Below, piece by piece: positions 1 to 8,341 of a DNA stretch of 35,688 nt. Location of the stretch: NCBI GenBank assembly GCA_020718315.1, contig DYSK01000001.1:3936-39623 (forward strand), read 5' to 3'. The translations under genes were made by a program, and so were the position numbers. Below the pieces are notes generated by a model. That model worked only from the letters and a program-made list of their open reading frames with translations, was not told the origin of the DNA and searched no databases. Numbering within the stretch: the first letter of the stretch is position 1; each line of letters opens with the position of its first letter. This stretch comes from Draconibacterium orientale (GTDB taxonomy: Bacteria; Bacteroidota; Bacteroidia; Bacteroidales; UBA12170).

Positions 1-700
1 CTCCATTTGAAGGGATGAAATCCATTCCAATACTTTCCCAGTTAACACCTGCATTAGTAGATTTAAGGAGACCAATGCTTCTTGTGTCGTAGGCATCTCT
101 GTCGCCAGTGGCTAAATAGATTGTTTGCGTGGTTGCGAAATCGGAAGGGATCAGAATATCGCTCACTCCCAATGCTTGCATATTATCGTTTAAGATAGTC
201 CAGTTTTGTCCTCCGTCGTCTGTTACCCACAATCCGCCTGATGCTGTTCCAGCCCAAAACATATTGGGATTTGTGGGATGATATGCAATGGCGTTAATTC
301 TTCCAATTCCAGCATATCCGCCATCCGACGAATTTGGTCCGAGGCTGCTCCATAATTCTCCACTATTTTTAAAAGCTGCCTCGTGCTTTTCGGTTTTGTA
401 AAGTGCATTGATATCAACGGTTGGAAATTCTCCTGTAGTTGGATCGATGCGGCTTTTCCAAAAATATTCCCAGCGTTTAAATTGTTTCCAACCAGCCGCT
501 TTTTTTTCGTTTCCGTTTTGATCCAAATAAATGCCATTCTTTACATTAAAAGGCTCCCAATAGGAATAAAATGCTTTTTGGTAATCGTAAAGCGAAAGTG
601 AAGAAGAAGATTTTTCGACAGGAAGGTTTTTGGTCCATTGTTGCGCGTTTAACAATAAACTGAGCCAAATAAGTATAAAAATAAAAGTGAATTTTTTCAT
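1..700 (-). CDS. Secreted BNR/sortilin-like beta-propeller protein, N-terminal part only
   Basis: This partial gene is open from an ATG at 700 to the window edge and is missing from the ORF track because it has no stop here. I translated the minus strand directly. It starts MKKFTFIFILIWLSLLLNAQ, a clear Sec signal peptide. After a linker rich in Trp, Tyr and Lys come phrases typical of sortilin/VPS10- or BNR-type propeller proteins: GIGRINAIAYHPTNPN, GGLWVTDDGGQNW and STNAGVNWESIG, where Asp-box-like (S/T)xDGGxxW turns recur. Bacteroidota proteins of this kind are usually large, secreted, and often end in a T9SS sorting domain, but the C-terminus lies outside the window. The catalytic or binding role cannot be told from this fragment. 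Confidence 0.8.
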   Translation of the reverse strand, partial: MKKFTFIFILIWLSLLLNAQQWTKNLPVEKSSSSLSLYDYQKAFYSYWEPFNVKNGIYLDQNGNEKKAAGWKQFKRWEYFWKSRIDPTTGEFPTVDINALYKTEKHEAAFKNSGELWSSLGPNSSDGGYAGIGRINAIAYHPTNPNMFWAGTASGGLWVTDDGGQNWTILNDNMQALGVSDILIPSDFATTQTIYLATGDRDAYDTRSIGLLKSTNAGVNWESIGMDFIPSNG

Positions 701-805
701 CTGTTAATTTTAAGTTTCTGATTTTATAGAATTATAAACAATTTTATCTCAAGTTATTCTGTTCAATAACTTCACAAAGTTAAATATTTTATGGAACTGT
801 TTTTA

Positions 806-840
806 TAAAAAAAAGGAGGCTAAATAGATTTCAGCCTCCT
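806..840 (-). terminator. Rho-independent terminator of the LruC lipoprotein gene
   Basis: The inverted repeat AGGAGGCT / AGCCTCCT (8 bp, 11-nt loop) lies about 40 bases past the stop of the minus-strand LruC gene. An uninterrupted A run on the plus strand (807-814) becomes a U tract in the minus-strand RNA. It therefore terminates leftward transcription. Confidence 0.85.
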
Positions 841-879
841 ACAATCAGAATTAATGCAAAAACAACCAGTCTCCCCAGA

Positions 880-3066
880 CTAGTAGATTAAATTTATATT
901 TCTGTACCCGTCAATTTTTTTGTACCAATCCGTATTGCTTGTTCCTGCGCTTAGCGCCCAATCGGCAAAATAGCTATAAACATCTATAATCGCCGCTTTT
1001 TCGATAGGATAATCAAAAGACTCAACAATATTTATCCCCCAAGGCAATCCTTTTTCGGTTTGGTAGGTAATTCCTGAAGTGATAGAGCTGATATCGGCAC
1101 CAGTTCCGAAATTTTGTGTGTTGGCTAAGGAAGTTGGCGCCTGATTTTTGAGATGCACTTCGCGGCCTCTGATTTCGTTTACAAAAATGAATGGATTGTA
1201 AGGCGGCTCGCCAAGTATTTCAGGAGCAATTGGATAGCTCAGCTTGATTGTGAAATTAATAATTTTTGGGTTTACAAAAGGAGCTCCGGGTGTTGTATTT
1301 ACTCCCGTTGAGACTCCCGGATGAGGCAGTAGTTTGAATGCATTGTCAAAGAAAACCACAACCGCTTGGCTTTGGTTTTGTTCGGTATTGTTATCGTTTA
1401 GATTTATAATACCTTGAGTGTAACTAAAATCACCGCTGACATTGTAAATGGCAGAAGAAACTATCGGCAATTGTATTCCGAATCCGTTTTTGAAGGCGGC
1501 TCCGATAGCTCGTACTTTTAAAGCGATTTCAATTTCCACCACTTTGTCTGATGCATTTGTAATTTGATTAATTTGATAATCTAATATCAGATCGTTGAAA
1601 TCAAAATCCCCCAGATAAGGCCATAAATCTTCGAAAGCGAGCGTGCCCCATGATTCAGCAGAGGGAAAGAAATTGTTGAACGCCTTTGATCCATCGGTGG
1701 GATAAGCGTCGAATTCATCGGCCACACCATCGGCATCGGTATCAATTATTACAATGCCTCCGGCCAAATTTGAACCCGGGTTGCAATATGTAGTTGGAAT
1801 GTAAAGGTTGTCGAAACGGAGATCTCTGCCCATGGTTCCCAAATTTGTTTCAATTCCATTCTCGTCCCAATAGTCGATCTTCCCGCTGAAAACGCCTCCG
1901 CCATTTATACGGGAAATCCCACTCACTGAAATTTTACTGTACGTGTCTCCTTCGGCAACAATGGATGAATTTACAGCGAAATCCTTTGTTTCTATTAAGG
2001 ATTGATTGCTTAAATAAATTGAGCCTTTATTGTAATTTAAATCTGTTTTAACGTTTACATAAGAGGAATTTTTAAAAGTAGAATTAATGCTTAAAGTACC
2101 GTTTACTGTTAACCGGCATGCATTAATTAAATCGCCGGCGTTGTGGCTTAAATTTGCGCCGACAGTTAAATTTCCCTCATTTAAACAATTATTGGAGTTG
2201 TTCAAATCGCCCGAAAGCGTGACAGTTCCATAGTTTTTAAATTGACCATTCGCATTGATATTCAAACTTGAAAGCGAAATGGTTCCATAGTTCTCAAAAA
2301 CGCCCGAAAGCGCGAAATTAGAAGAAAGTTTAAACGCATCGCTGTAGTTGATAAACACAGATTCTTTATCATAAATATTTAAGTCGATAGCTTGAAAAAA
2401 ACCACCATTGTTGATGATTACAGTTCCTTTCCCTTTCAATGAAGTCAGATTTAAACTTCCGCATACAACCAGCGTCCCTCCATTCAAGTCTAGTTCTCCG
2501 GTAAACGAAGCCCCTGCCAGAATGCATACCTTCGAATCTTTGGGTAAGGAATATTTTCCGGTTAAGGCATAAGCAATGCTCGTGGCGCAATCGGTACAGC
2601 CCGGCCCCAGAAATGTGCTCTTAAATACATTTGCCGATTTAGAGGCTGAAAAAGTGTATTCAATATTTTCGGATTGAATATCCAATGTTACCGTTTCTAC
2701 AGTCTGATTAAATGTGGTTCGTCGAATAAAAAACTGATTTAAATTGGCTGGCAAAACGAGCAGTGTTTCGAACACTTGATCGCTGTTGGTGATCCCAGTT
2801 TTAATAAGCAGTCCACCCGAATTGGGATTGGCATTAAATACTTCGATTTTGGTGGCCGGTAAGCCAATAAAATCTTTACTTACCACTTTTAAGCTGATAT
2901 GTTGTGTAGTTTCAAAAGCAAAATCCGGAGCCACTTGCAAATCGCTCATTGCTTGAATTTCGTTTGGAATTACTTCTTTTAGGGAGAGTTCTTTTGTGCA
3001 AGAAGTCGTCATCAAAACAAACGCAGCCGCATACAATACCCAAAGGTAAATCAATCTGGGGTTCAT
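880..3066 (-). CDS. LruC (DUF4842) domain lipoprotein with beta-helix-like repeats
   Basis: This is a predicted surface or periplasmic lipoprotein of 728 aa. The N-terminus has a hydrophobic segment ending in a lipobox-like TTSC at about residues 20-23. Residues about 150-420 form an imperfect solenoid of short strands with recurring NYGT, LTV and GDLN/GANL phrases, resembling the beta-helix passenger of adhesins. A Ca-binding-type aspartate-rich stretch (DTDADGVADEFDAYPTDG) follows near residue 442. After it comes the LruC/DUF4842 domain, marked by SWGTLAFEDLWP and the signature DFDFNDLILDYQ, running to the C-terminus. The LruC family is known from Leptospira and Bacteroidota, and no enzymatic role is established. 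A strong terminator lies just downstream. An adhesive or structural role is inference. Confidence 0.85.
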   Translation of the reverse strand: MNPRLIYLWVLYAAAFVLMTTSCTKELSLKEVIPNEIQAMSDLQVAPDFAFETTQHISLKVVSKDFIGLPATKIEVFNANPNSGGLLIKTGITNSDQVFETLLVLPANLNQFFIRRTTFNQTVETVTLDIQSENIEYTFSASKSANVFKSTFLGPGCTDCATSIAYALTGKYSLPKDSKVCILAGASFTGELDLNGGTLVVCGSLNLTSLKGKGTVIINNGGFFQAIDLNIYDKESVFINYSDAFKLSSNFALSGVFENYGTISLSSLNINANGQFKNYGTVTLSGDLNNSNNCLNEGNLTVGANLSHNAGDLINACRLTVNGTLSINSTFKNSSYVNVKTDLNYNKGSIYLSNQSLIETKDFAVNSSIVAEGDTYSKISVSGISRINGGGVFSGKIDYWDENGIETNLGTMGRDLRFDNLYIPTTYCNPGSNLAGGIVIIDTDADGVADEFDAYPTDGSKAFNNFFPSAESWGTLAFEDLWPYLGDFDFNDLILDYQINQITNASDKVVEIEIALKVRAIGAAFKNGFGIQLPIVSSAIYNVSGDFSYTQGIINLNDNNTEQNQSQAVVVFFDNAFKLLPHPGVSTGVNTTPGAPFVNPKIINFTIKLSYPIAPEILGEPPYNPFIFVNEIRGREVHLKNQAPTSLANTQNFGTGADISSITSGITYQTEKGLPWGINIVESFDYPIEKAAIIDVYSYFADWALSAGTSNTDWYKKIDGYRNINLIY

Positions 3067-3169
3067 TGTGTTATTTTTTTAATTCTTGTTCAAATTGTCA
3101 AATTTGAAAACCTTGATGAAAATTGCGTTTCAAGATTTTGAAATTTATGATATTTATTGTCAAGAAGTT

Positions 3170-3197
3170 CTAAAAACAAAACTGATTAAAAATCAGG
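3170..3197 (-). terminator. Possible weak terminator after the LytTR regulator
   Basis: On the minus strand, CTGATT-TTT-AATCAG (6-bp stem, 3-nt loop) is followed by TTTTGTTTTT, about 50 bases past the stop of the response regulator. The stem is short and AT-rich, so this is only a candidate. Confidence 0.4.
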
Positions 3198-3245
3198 TGG
3201 TTATTTGTTTTCAGTTCAGATGAGAGTCAATATCAATATGACGCT

Positions 3246-3995
3246 TCAAATGTACATTATTTCGCGTAACAATGTCAAGCCAGAACGGCTTATTTTTACA
3301 AATTTTCCATTTGATAGAAAAACACCCCATGAATCTTTGTTAATATTCTGAATTTTGGAAATTTCTGCAATATTTACGATATACGAACGATGGACACGTA
3401 CAAAACTTCGTGCGGGCAACTGCTTTTCTAAAGTTTGTAAACCTATTAATTTCAGATATTTATTCTCTTTGGTATGGATCATCACATAGTCGTCTTGTGC
3501 TTCCAGAAAAAATATTTCAGAAATTGGAATGATATGAATGTTTATTCCGTCTTTTACCACAATTCGGTCTAAAACAGGATTCATTTGCCCTTTTCTTAGT
3601 GCAAAAACAGCATTTCTCAAATTGAGAATTGAATGTTCTTTTTGAGCAATTGCTTTGAAAATGGACTGTTTAAACCGATCGAATGAAAATGGTTTTAATA
3701 GATAATCGACAGCGGCCAGTTCGAAGGCGTTTACGGCGTATTCATGGTAAGCAGTTGTGAAGATGACTTGTGGTGGGTTGTCGATGAGTTCCAGCATTTC
3801 CAAACCGTTGATTTTGGGCATTTCGATATCCAAGAAAATTAAATCCGGAGCATTCGCCTGAATGGCTTTTAGAGCAGAAAACCCATCGCTAAAGATGCCG
3901 GATAATTCCAATTCGGGGATTTGCTCAATCCATTTTTCTAAAAGCAATTGAGCCGGAACTTCATCTTCGATTATAAAAACTTTAAGGATTGCCAT
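3246..3995 (-). CDS. LytTR-family response regulator
   Basis: This 249-aa DNA-binding response regulator has an N-terminal receiver domain (about residues 4-118). It carries the acidic pair ED at 10-11, the phospho-acceptor Asp56 in FLDIEMP, the switch Thr in IFTTAY, and Lys101 in LLKPF. The C-terminal LytTR domain (about 142-245) contains FLEAQDDYV and FVRVHRSYIVN, typical of the AlgR/AgrA/LytR class that binds direct repeats. The start overlaps the end of the upstream kinase gene by 14 bases, implying translational coupling in one operon with the kinase and probably the LiaF-like gene. Its targets are unknown. I saw no obvious LytTR operator in the window. Confidence 0.95.
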   Translation of the reverse strand: MAILKVFIIEDEVPAQLLLEKWIEQIPELELSGIFSDGFSALKAIQANAPDLIFLDIEMPKINGLEMLELIDNPPQVIFTTAYHEYAVNAFELAAVDYLLKPFSFDRFKQSIFKAIAQKEHSILNLRNAVFALRKGQMNPVLDRIVVKDGINIHIIPISEIFFLEAQDDYVMIHTKENKYLKLIGLQTLEKQLPARSFVRVHRSYIVNIAEISKIQNINKDSWGVFLSNGKFVKISRSGLTLLREIMYI

Positions 3996-5046
3996 ACGTT
4001 TGCTGCGGTATTTTTATTTGAACTTGAAAAACAGTTTCTGATTTTGATATCTCGAAATGGGCGGAATTTTTATAAATCCCTTCCAATCTTTTCCGGACAT
4101 TTTCGATGCCATGACCGGCTCCTTTTCGCGCCAGTGCTGTCGAATCGAAATTATTTTCCACCTGAATGATCAGAAAATTGTCGTGCATCTTCGCTTTTAG
4201 AATTAGTTTCAGCGGTTCCAGGCTATTGCCCAATCCATGTTTTAGCGCATTTTCCATCAAGGGCTGAAGAATCATGGCGGGCAAGTTCTGAGATAAAGCT
4301 TCACTTTCTATCTCCTTTGCAAATTCTAGCCGATTGCCGAAACGGATTTGCTCGATGGCTATATAACGATCCAAATTGTGCAATTCTGTTTCCAGATTTA
4401 TTTTGTCCTGTTTATTGCTTTCGAGCGAAAAGCGTAGAAAATCGGCAAGTTGCACCAGCATATCGCTTGCTTTTTGTGAATCTGTTTGAATCAAGGCATT
4501 CAAACTATTCAGGCTGTTGAACAGAAAATGCGGATTTAATTTCGATCGCAATAAATCAATTTCCGTATTTTGTAAACTTTGTTTGAGCTTGTTTTCTAGT
4601 GCAATTTGTTCCTGATTCTTCGCATAATTGATATACAAATAATAAACAACCACCATCATAACATAAATGAGCAAACCGCTTGAATATCGCCAACTGATTG
4701 CGTTCCAAATCAATTTGACATAGTCTGTAGAAGCCGAAAACCATTCAGCTAAAAGCAAAGTTCCGCTGAAAACCCAAATGCTTACCAGCACAAATGCTGC
4801 CGTCGTGTGTTCGAGTAAAAATGGAAAAGTCTGTTTTTTCTCCAAATTTGTAAAACGAATAAAATACCAAGTTCCTACACTGATTATCAGAAAAAGAACT
4901 CCAAAAACAAGTCCATCCACCAGCGCAAATGTCCACGAAACGGCAAACAATTGAAAGAATGCAAATGTTTGAATGCTTATTAGCAAAAGCCAAACTAAGC
5001 TATAAACAGCAAAAATGCGTTTGTTTGTGAACAAAGGATGCTTCAT
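3982..5046 (-). CDS. LytS/YehU-type sensor histidine kinase
   Basis: This is a 354-aa membrane histidine kinase. Four hydrophobic segments fill about residues 12-140 with no obvious extracellular sensor domain, so the input is likely sensed in or at the membrane. A short coiled linker leads to the His_kinase (PF06580) core with the phospho-acceptor His173 in KLNPHFLFNSLNSLNALI. A HATPase domain follows with an N-box-like LMENALKHGLGN and a G-box GAGHGIENVRKRLEGIY. It sits 38 bases downstream of the LiaF-like gene and overlaps the LytTR regulator by 14 bases, so its cognate regulator is clear. The lack of a sensor domain makes the LiaF-like protein a natural candidate for the signal-modulating partner; that is inference. 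Confidence 0.95.
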   Translation of the reverse strand: MKHPLFTNKRIFAVYSLVWLLLISIQTFAFFQLFAVSWTFALVDGLVFGVLFLIISVGTWYFIRFTNLEKKQTFPFLLEHTTAAFVLVSIWVFSGTLLLAEWFSASTDYVKLIWNAISWRYSSGLLIYVMMVVVYYLYINYAKNQEQIALENKLKQSLQNTEIDLLRSKLNPHFLFNSLNSLNALIQTDSQKASDMLVQLADFLRFSLESNKQDKINLETELHNLDRYIAIEQIRFGNRLEFAKEIESEALSQNLPAMILQPLMENALKHGLGNSLEPLKLILKAKMHDNFLIIQVENNFDSTALARKGAGHGIENVRKRLEGIYKNSAHFEISKSETVFQVQIKIPQQTYGNP

Positions 5047-5084
5047 AAGGAACGAATTTACAAAAGCTTATTCAATAGCCAAGC

Positions 5085-5864
5085 TTAGTAGGATTTTAAT
5101 TCTCCTCCACCAAATAATACAAGTCCTTTGATACTTAGTACCGAAGTTGTTGCTTCGTTTATTTCGTCCTGTTTGTGCACATATCGCTTGTCCGAAAAAC
5201 CACCGAAGATGGAAACAACATCTACTCTGATTATCCAGTCCGATGGGACAATCAATTCCGATCCGCCAAACATAAAAAACACATCCAATGCGTGATTGCC
5301 AGGTGCCAATCGAGCATGATGCAATTTGATGGTAGAGCCTCCAAAAATGGCCGTAAGCTTTCCTCCTTTGAAGTTTTTTGAACTAACAATCCGACTTCCG
5401 CCTCCAAAAATAGCTATATCGTCGATGTATTCGTCGGCCGAAATAGGATCTCCACTAGCTGTTTCTTCTTGGTTTCTTGCACTTTGGTGAAAAGCTATTC
5501 TTTCTTCCCAAAACCTCGACCCAAAGCGCCTTTCTCTGCGTTTTGTAATCAGGTATAATCCAACAGCAATGAGCGCCATAGGCCAAACAAGTTTTGCTGT
5601 TCGGATAGGCATCACAAAAATATCTGGAATCCAAAAGATAAGCCCTATCGTAATCATCACCAATCCGCCGGTTCTATTGTTCGAAAAAAGTAGATTCAAT
5701 GCGCCGATTGCAATAATTAACGTTCTCCAATCAAAAATATAGTGTTCCAGTCGGGGAGATAGCAAATTGAAATTATTGAAAAGAAAAAGCAGCCCTGCTA
5801 CCGCGATGATGAGTCCGGCAATGAGCCGTCCGGTTGATTGTTCTTTGTTTGATTGATTTTTCAT
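5085..5864 (-). CDS. LiaF-like transmembrane protein (DUF5668 / LiaF C-terminal type)
   Basis: This 259-aa membrane protein has four predicted transmembrane helices in the first about 120 residues (for example LIAGLIIAVAGLLFLF and LVWPMALIAVGLYLI). A soluble basic linker and then a C-terminal beta-rich domain follow. The C-terminal half repeats a hydrophobic-FGG turn five times (IFGGGS, IFGGST, MFGGSE, IFGGFS, LFGGGE), as in the cell-wall-active antibiotic response proteins LiaF/VraT. In Firmicutes, LiaF inhibits the LiaSR envelope-stress system. Here the gene is first in a minus-strand cluster with a LytS-type kinase (38-bp gap) and a LytTR regulator. A role as envelope-stress modulator of this kinase is inferred from context. 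A weak -7-like TACTTTCG lies upstream on the minus strand. Confidence 0.85.
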   Translation of the reverse strand: MKNQSNKEQSTGRLIAGLIIAVAGLLFLFNNFNLLSPRLEHYIFDWRTLIIAIGALNLLFSNNRTGGLVMITIGLIFWIPDIFVMPIRTAKLVWPMALIAVGLYLITKRRERRFGSRFWEERIAFHQSARNQEETASGDPISADEYIDDIAIFGGGSRIVSSKNFKGGKLTAIFGGSTIKLHHARLAPGNHALDVFFMFGGSELIVPSDWIIRVDVVSIFGGFSDKRYVHKQDEINEATTSVLSIKGLVLFGGGELKSY

Positions 5865-5974
5865 AAAAAGGGGTGTTAAAGTGATTTTTTAGACGAAAGT
5901 AAAGCCAAAATGCAGTTCAGTCAAGCAATTTTCGGCCAATGGCAGCAGAAAATCGGTGAATGACGAAAAACACC

Positions 5975-5982
5975 TATTTTTG
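5975..5982 (+). promoter_or_regulatory. -7 promoter element of mnmA
   Basis: TATTTTTG matches the Bacteroidota -7 consensus TAnnTTTG and lies 12 bases before the ATG at 5995. It is downstream of the GTG at 5956 chosen by the ORF track, so that start would not be transcribed from this promoter. A clear -33 TTTG was not found. Confidence 0.55.
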
Positions 5983-5994
5983 CAAAAAAAGAAA

Positions 5995-7068
5995 ATGAAA
6001 ATTGCAGCATTGGTTTCTGGTGGTGTTGATAGTTCGGTAACTGTTCATTTGTTGAAAGAGCTAGGACACGATCCTGTAATATTTTATATAAAGATAGGTT
6101 TGGAAGATGAGCCGGCTTATGTGTGTCCAAAAGAAGAAGACATCCAAATTACAACTTCCATCGCAAAAAAATACGGCTGCAGAATGGAGATCGTCGATTT
6201 GCAGAAAGAATATTATGAAACGGTGATTCAATATACGCTCGAAACCGTTAAGAAAGGATTGACTCCAAATCCGGATGTGATGTGCAATTTGCTGATTAAA
6301 TTTGGTGCTTTCAACGATAAATTCGGTCATGAATTTGATCGAATCTCTACCGGACATTATGCCGGAATAGAAGAAATTGACGGACAAAACTATTTGCGTA
6401 CAGCAATAGACAGGCACAAAGATCAAACCTATTTCTTGGGTAGAATCACGAATGCGCAATTGCAAAAAGCCATGTTTCCATTGCAAAACTTACCCAAACC
6501 CGAAGTACGTAAAATTGCCTATCAAATGAAATTGCCTTCAGCCGGAAGACCCGATAGTCAAGGGATTTGTTTTTTGGGAAAAATCAATTACAACGATTTT
6601 ATTCGGCAATATGTGGGCGAAAACAAAGGCGATATTGTTGAACTGGAAACCGGAAAACGGCTGGGCGAACATCGTGGCTTGTGGTTTCATACCATTGGTC
6701 AGCGCAAAGGACTTGGCCTTAGCTTAGGTCCGTGGTTTGTTGTGAAAAAAGACATGGAAAGAAATATTTTGTTTGTTTCGAATGGCTATGATCCAATATC
6801 TCAACATGGAGATAAAATTTGGTTAGCCGATTTTAAATTTATAAACGAAAAATCGGATCGAGATTATACGCATTCGCAAAACATTAAATTCAAAATTCGT
6901 CACACGCCCGATTTTATGGCCGGGCAGATGGTAAAGCAAGGCCGCGAATACTTTATCCAGTCGTCTGAAACTATCGCGGGCATCGCTCCGGGACAATTTG
7001 GCGTTATCTACGATGAGGCTGAAAAAATTTGTTTGGGAGCCGGAATTATCAACAATTCCCTCAAATAA
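5995..7068 (+). CDS. mnmA: tRNA-specific 2-thiouridylase MnmA
   Basis: MnmA transfers sulfur to the 2-position of uridine 34 in tRNAs for Lys, Glu and Gln, using ATP to adenylate the base. The protein is 357 aa from the ATG at 5995. The PP-loop motif SGGVDSS is at residues 8-14. The first catalytic cysteine is in NPDVMCNLLIKFG, and the persulfide-carrying cysteine is in GRPDSQGICFLGK. GLWFHTIGQRKGLGL of the central domain and a C-terminal beta-barrel region (GQFGVIYDE) are both present. The length matches the family. I prefer ATG 5995 over the track's GTG 5956 because the conserved MKIAALVSGG begins there and the promoter lies between the two. Confidence 0.96.
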   Translation: MKIAALVSGGVDSSVTVHLLKELGHDPVIFYIKIGLEDEPAYVCPKEEDIQITTSIAKKYGCRMEIVDLQKEYYETVIQYTLETVKKGLTPNPDVMCNLLIKFGAFNDKFGHEFDRISTGHYAGIEEIDGQNYLRTAIDRHKDQTYFLGRITNAQLQKAMFPLQNLPKPEVRKIAYQMKLPSAGRPDSQGICFLGKINYNDFIRQYVGENKGDIVELETGKRLGEHRGLWFHTIGQRKGLGLSLGPWFVVKKDMERNILFVSNGYDPISQHGDKIWLADFKFINEKSDRDYTHSQNIKFKIRHTPDFMAGQMVKQGREYFIQSSETIAGIAPGQFGVIYDEAEKICLGAGIINNSLK

Positions 7069-7143
7069 CAATTAAATTTTTCATATATAGACATTTTCAT
7101 TGTTGTTTATTGTATTTTGGTACTCCTTAAAATCGTATCAAAA

Positions 7144-8337
7144 ATGAAAACCAAAAACCTTTATTATTTCCTGTTTTTTCTAGCAGTTGGAATTTCGCTT
7201 TTTAGTTGTAATAAAGACAACACAGACGATACACCTCAACGTGGCGATTTGATTACCACATTTAAAATGGATGATATTTCGGTGGCCGATATCAATTTTG
7301 GACTCACACTTGCCGGAGCAAGCACCAGTTTAAGCCCGCAGTACAATGTAGAAATGATCAAACTCACGTATTCAACAATTGATGAAGATGGAAACCCAAT
7401 AAATGCAAGTGGCGCTCTGTTTATTCCAAGTACCACTGTTGCGTGCCCGTTTATGAGTTATCATCACGGCACTTTAGTAAAACGTAGCGATGTGTCAACC
7501 TCTACAGGGGCCAATACTTCAGAAGGAATGGTTGGTGCATTGGCAGCTTCAGTAGGGTTTATCAGTTGTTTGCCCGACTATTTGGGATTGGGCGATTCGC
7601 AAAAAGTTCATCCATATCTTCAGGCGGATTTATCGGCTTCTGCTAGCATTGATATGTTGTTGGCAGCCAAAAATTATTGCGACGAAAACGGAATCAATTT
7701 TTCGACCGATTTATACATTTGTGGCTATTCCGAAGGTGGATATGTCACCATGGCTACACAAAGAGAACTGGAATTGAATTATACTTCTGAATTTCAATTG
7801 CAAGCGTCGGCTCCCATGGCAGGACCTTACAATGTGGAAGCCACTGCCGAAGGATTGCTAAATATGGAAAATTACAGTTCTCCGGCTTTGATAGGTTTTA
7901 TTATGTATTCTTATACAGCTTATAATGAAAACATTAGCCTGTCGAATGTGTTCAATTCGCCTTATGCCGCTTTAATCCCATCGCTTTACGACGGGACAAA
8001 AAATTTGGCAACAATAAACGCTGCTTTGACAACGGATATGTCAGTTTTAATAAATCAAACATTTGCAAACGATTTTCGTTCAAATTCGAGTCATGTTTTG
8101 CGCTTGGCTTTTCGTGAAAATTCATTGCTTGATTGGAATCCAAAAACAAAAATCCGCCTGTATCACAGCATGGAAGATGAGATTGTTCCGTATTCCATTA
8201 GTGTAAACGCTGATCAAATCCTGAGTACACGAAGTTCATCGTCAGTAGATTTAATAAGCATCCCAACAGGTTCGCATACCGTAGCCGCTGTTCCAATTAT
8301 TTTGTCGGCTTTGGAATGGTTTTATTCTTTGGAATAG
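7144..8337 (+). CDS. Secreted alpha/beta-hydrolase lipoprotein (secretory-lipase-like)
   Basis: This is a serine hydrolase of the alpha/beta fold, probably an esterase or lipase, anchored as a lipoprotein. From the ATG at 7144 it has 397 aa and starts MKTKNLYYFLFFLAVG, with lipobox LFSC at about residue 20. The nucleophile elbow is GYSEGG (Ser in ICGYSEGGYVTM). The likely Asp is in SMEDEIVPY and the His in PTGSHTVAA near the C-terminus. MSYHHGT and LPDYLGLGDS resemble the secretory lipase/DUF family that hydrolyses long-chain esters. The track's TTG start at 7117 would put extra residues before the signal peptide and is unlikely. The stop is 4 bases from the stop of the convergent M1 peptidase. 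Confidence 0.85.
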   Translation: MKTKNLYYFLFFLAVGISLFSCNKDNTDDTPQRGDLITTFKMDDISVADINFGLTLAGASTSLSPQYNVEMIKLTYSTIDEDGNPINASGALFIPSTTVACPFMSYHHGTLVKRSDVSTSTGANTSEGMVGALAASVGFISCLPDYLGLGDSQKVHPYLQADLSASASIDMLLAAKNYCDENGINFSTDLYICGYSEGGYVTMATQRELELNYTSEFQLQASAPMAGPYNVEATAEGLLNMENYSSPALIGFIMYSYTAYNENISLSNVFNSPYAALIPSLYDGTKNLATINAALTTDMSVLINQTFANDFRSNSSHVLRLAFRENSLLDWNPKTKIRLYHSMEDEIVPYSISVNADQILSTRSSSSVDLISIPTGSHTVAAVPIILSALEWFYSLE

Positions 8338-8341
8338 AAAA

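Noticed and set aside
223-537. ORF of 104 aa on the minus strand
   Set aside because: It lies in another frame of the partial BNR/sortilin-like gene that I translated through 1-700; its product has no recognisable features.
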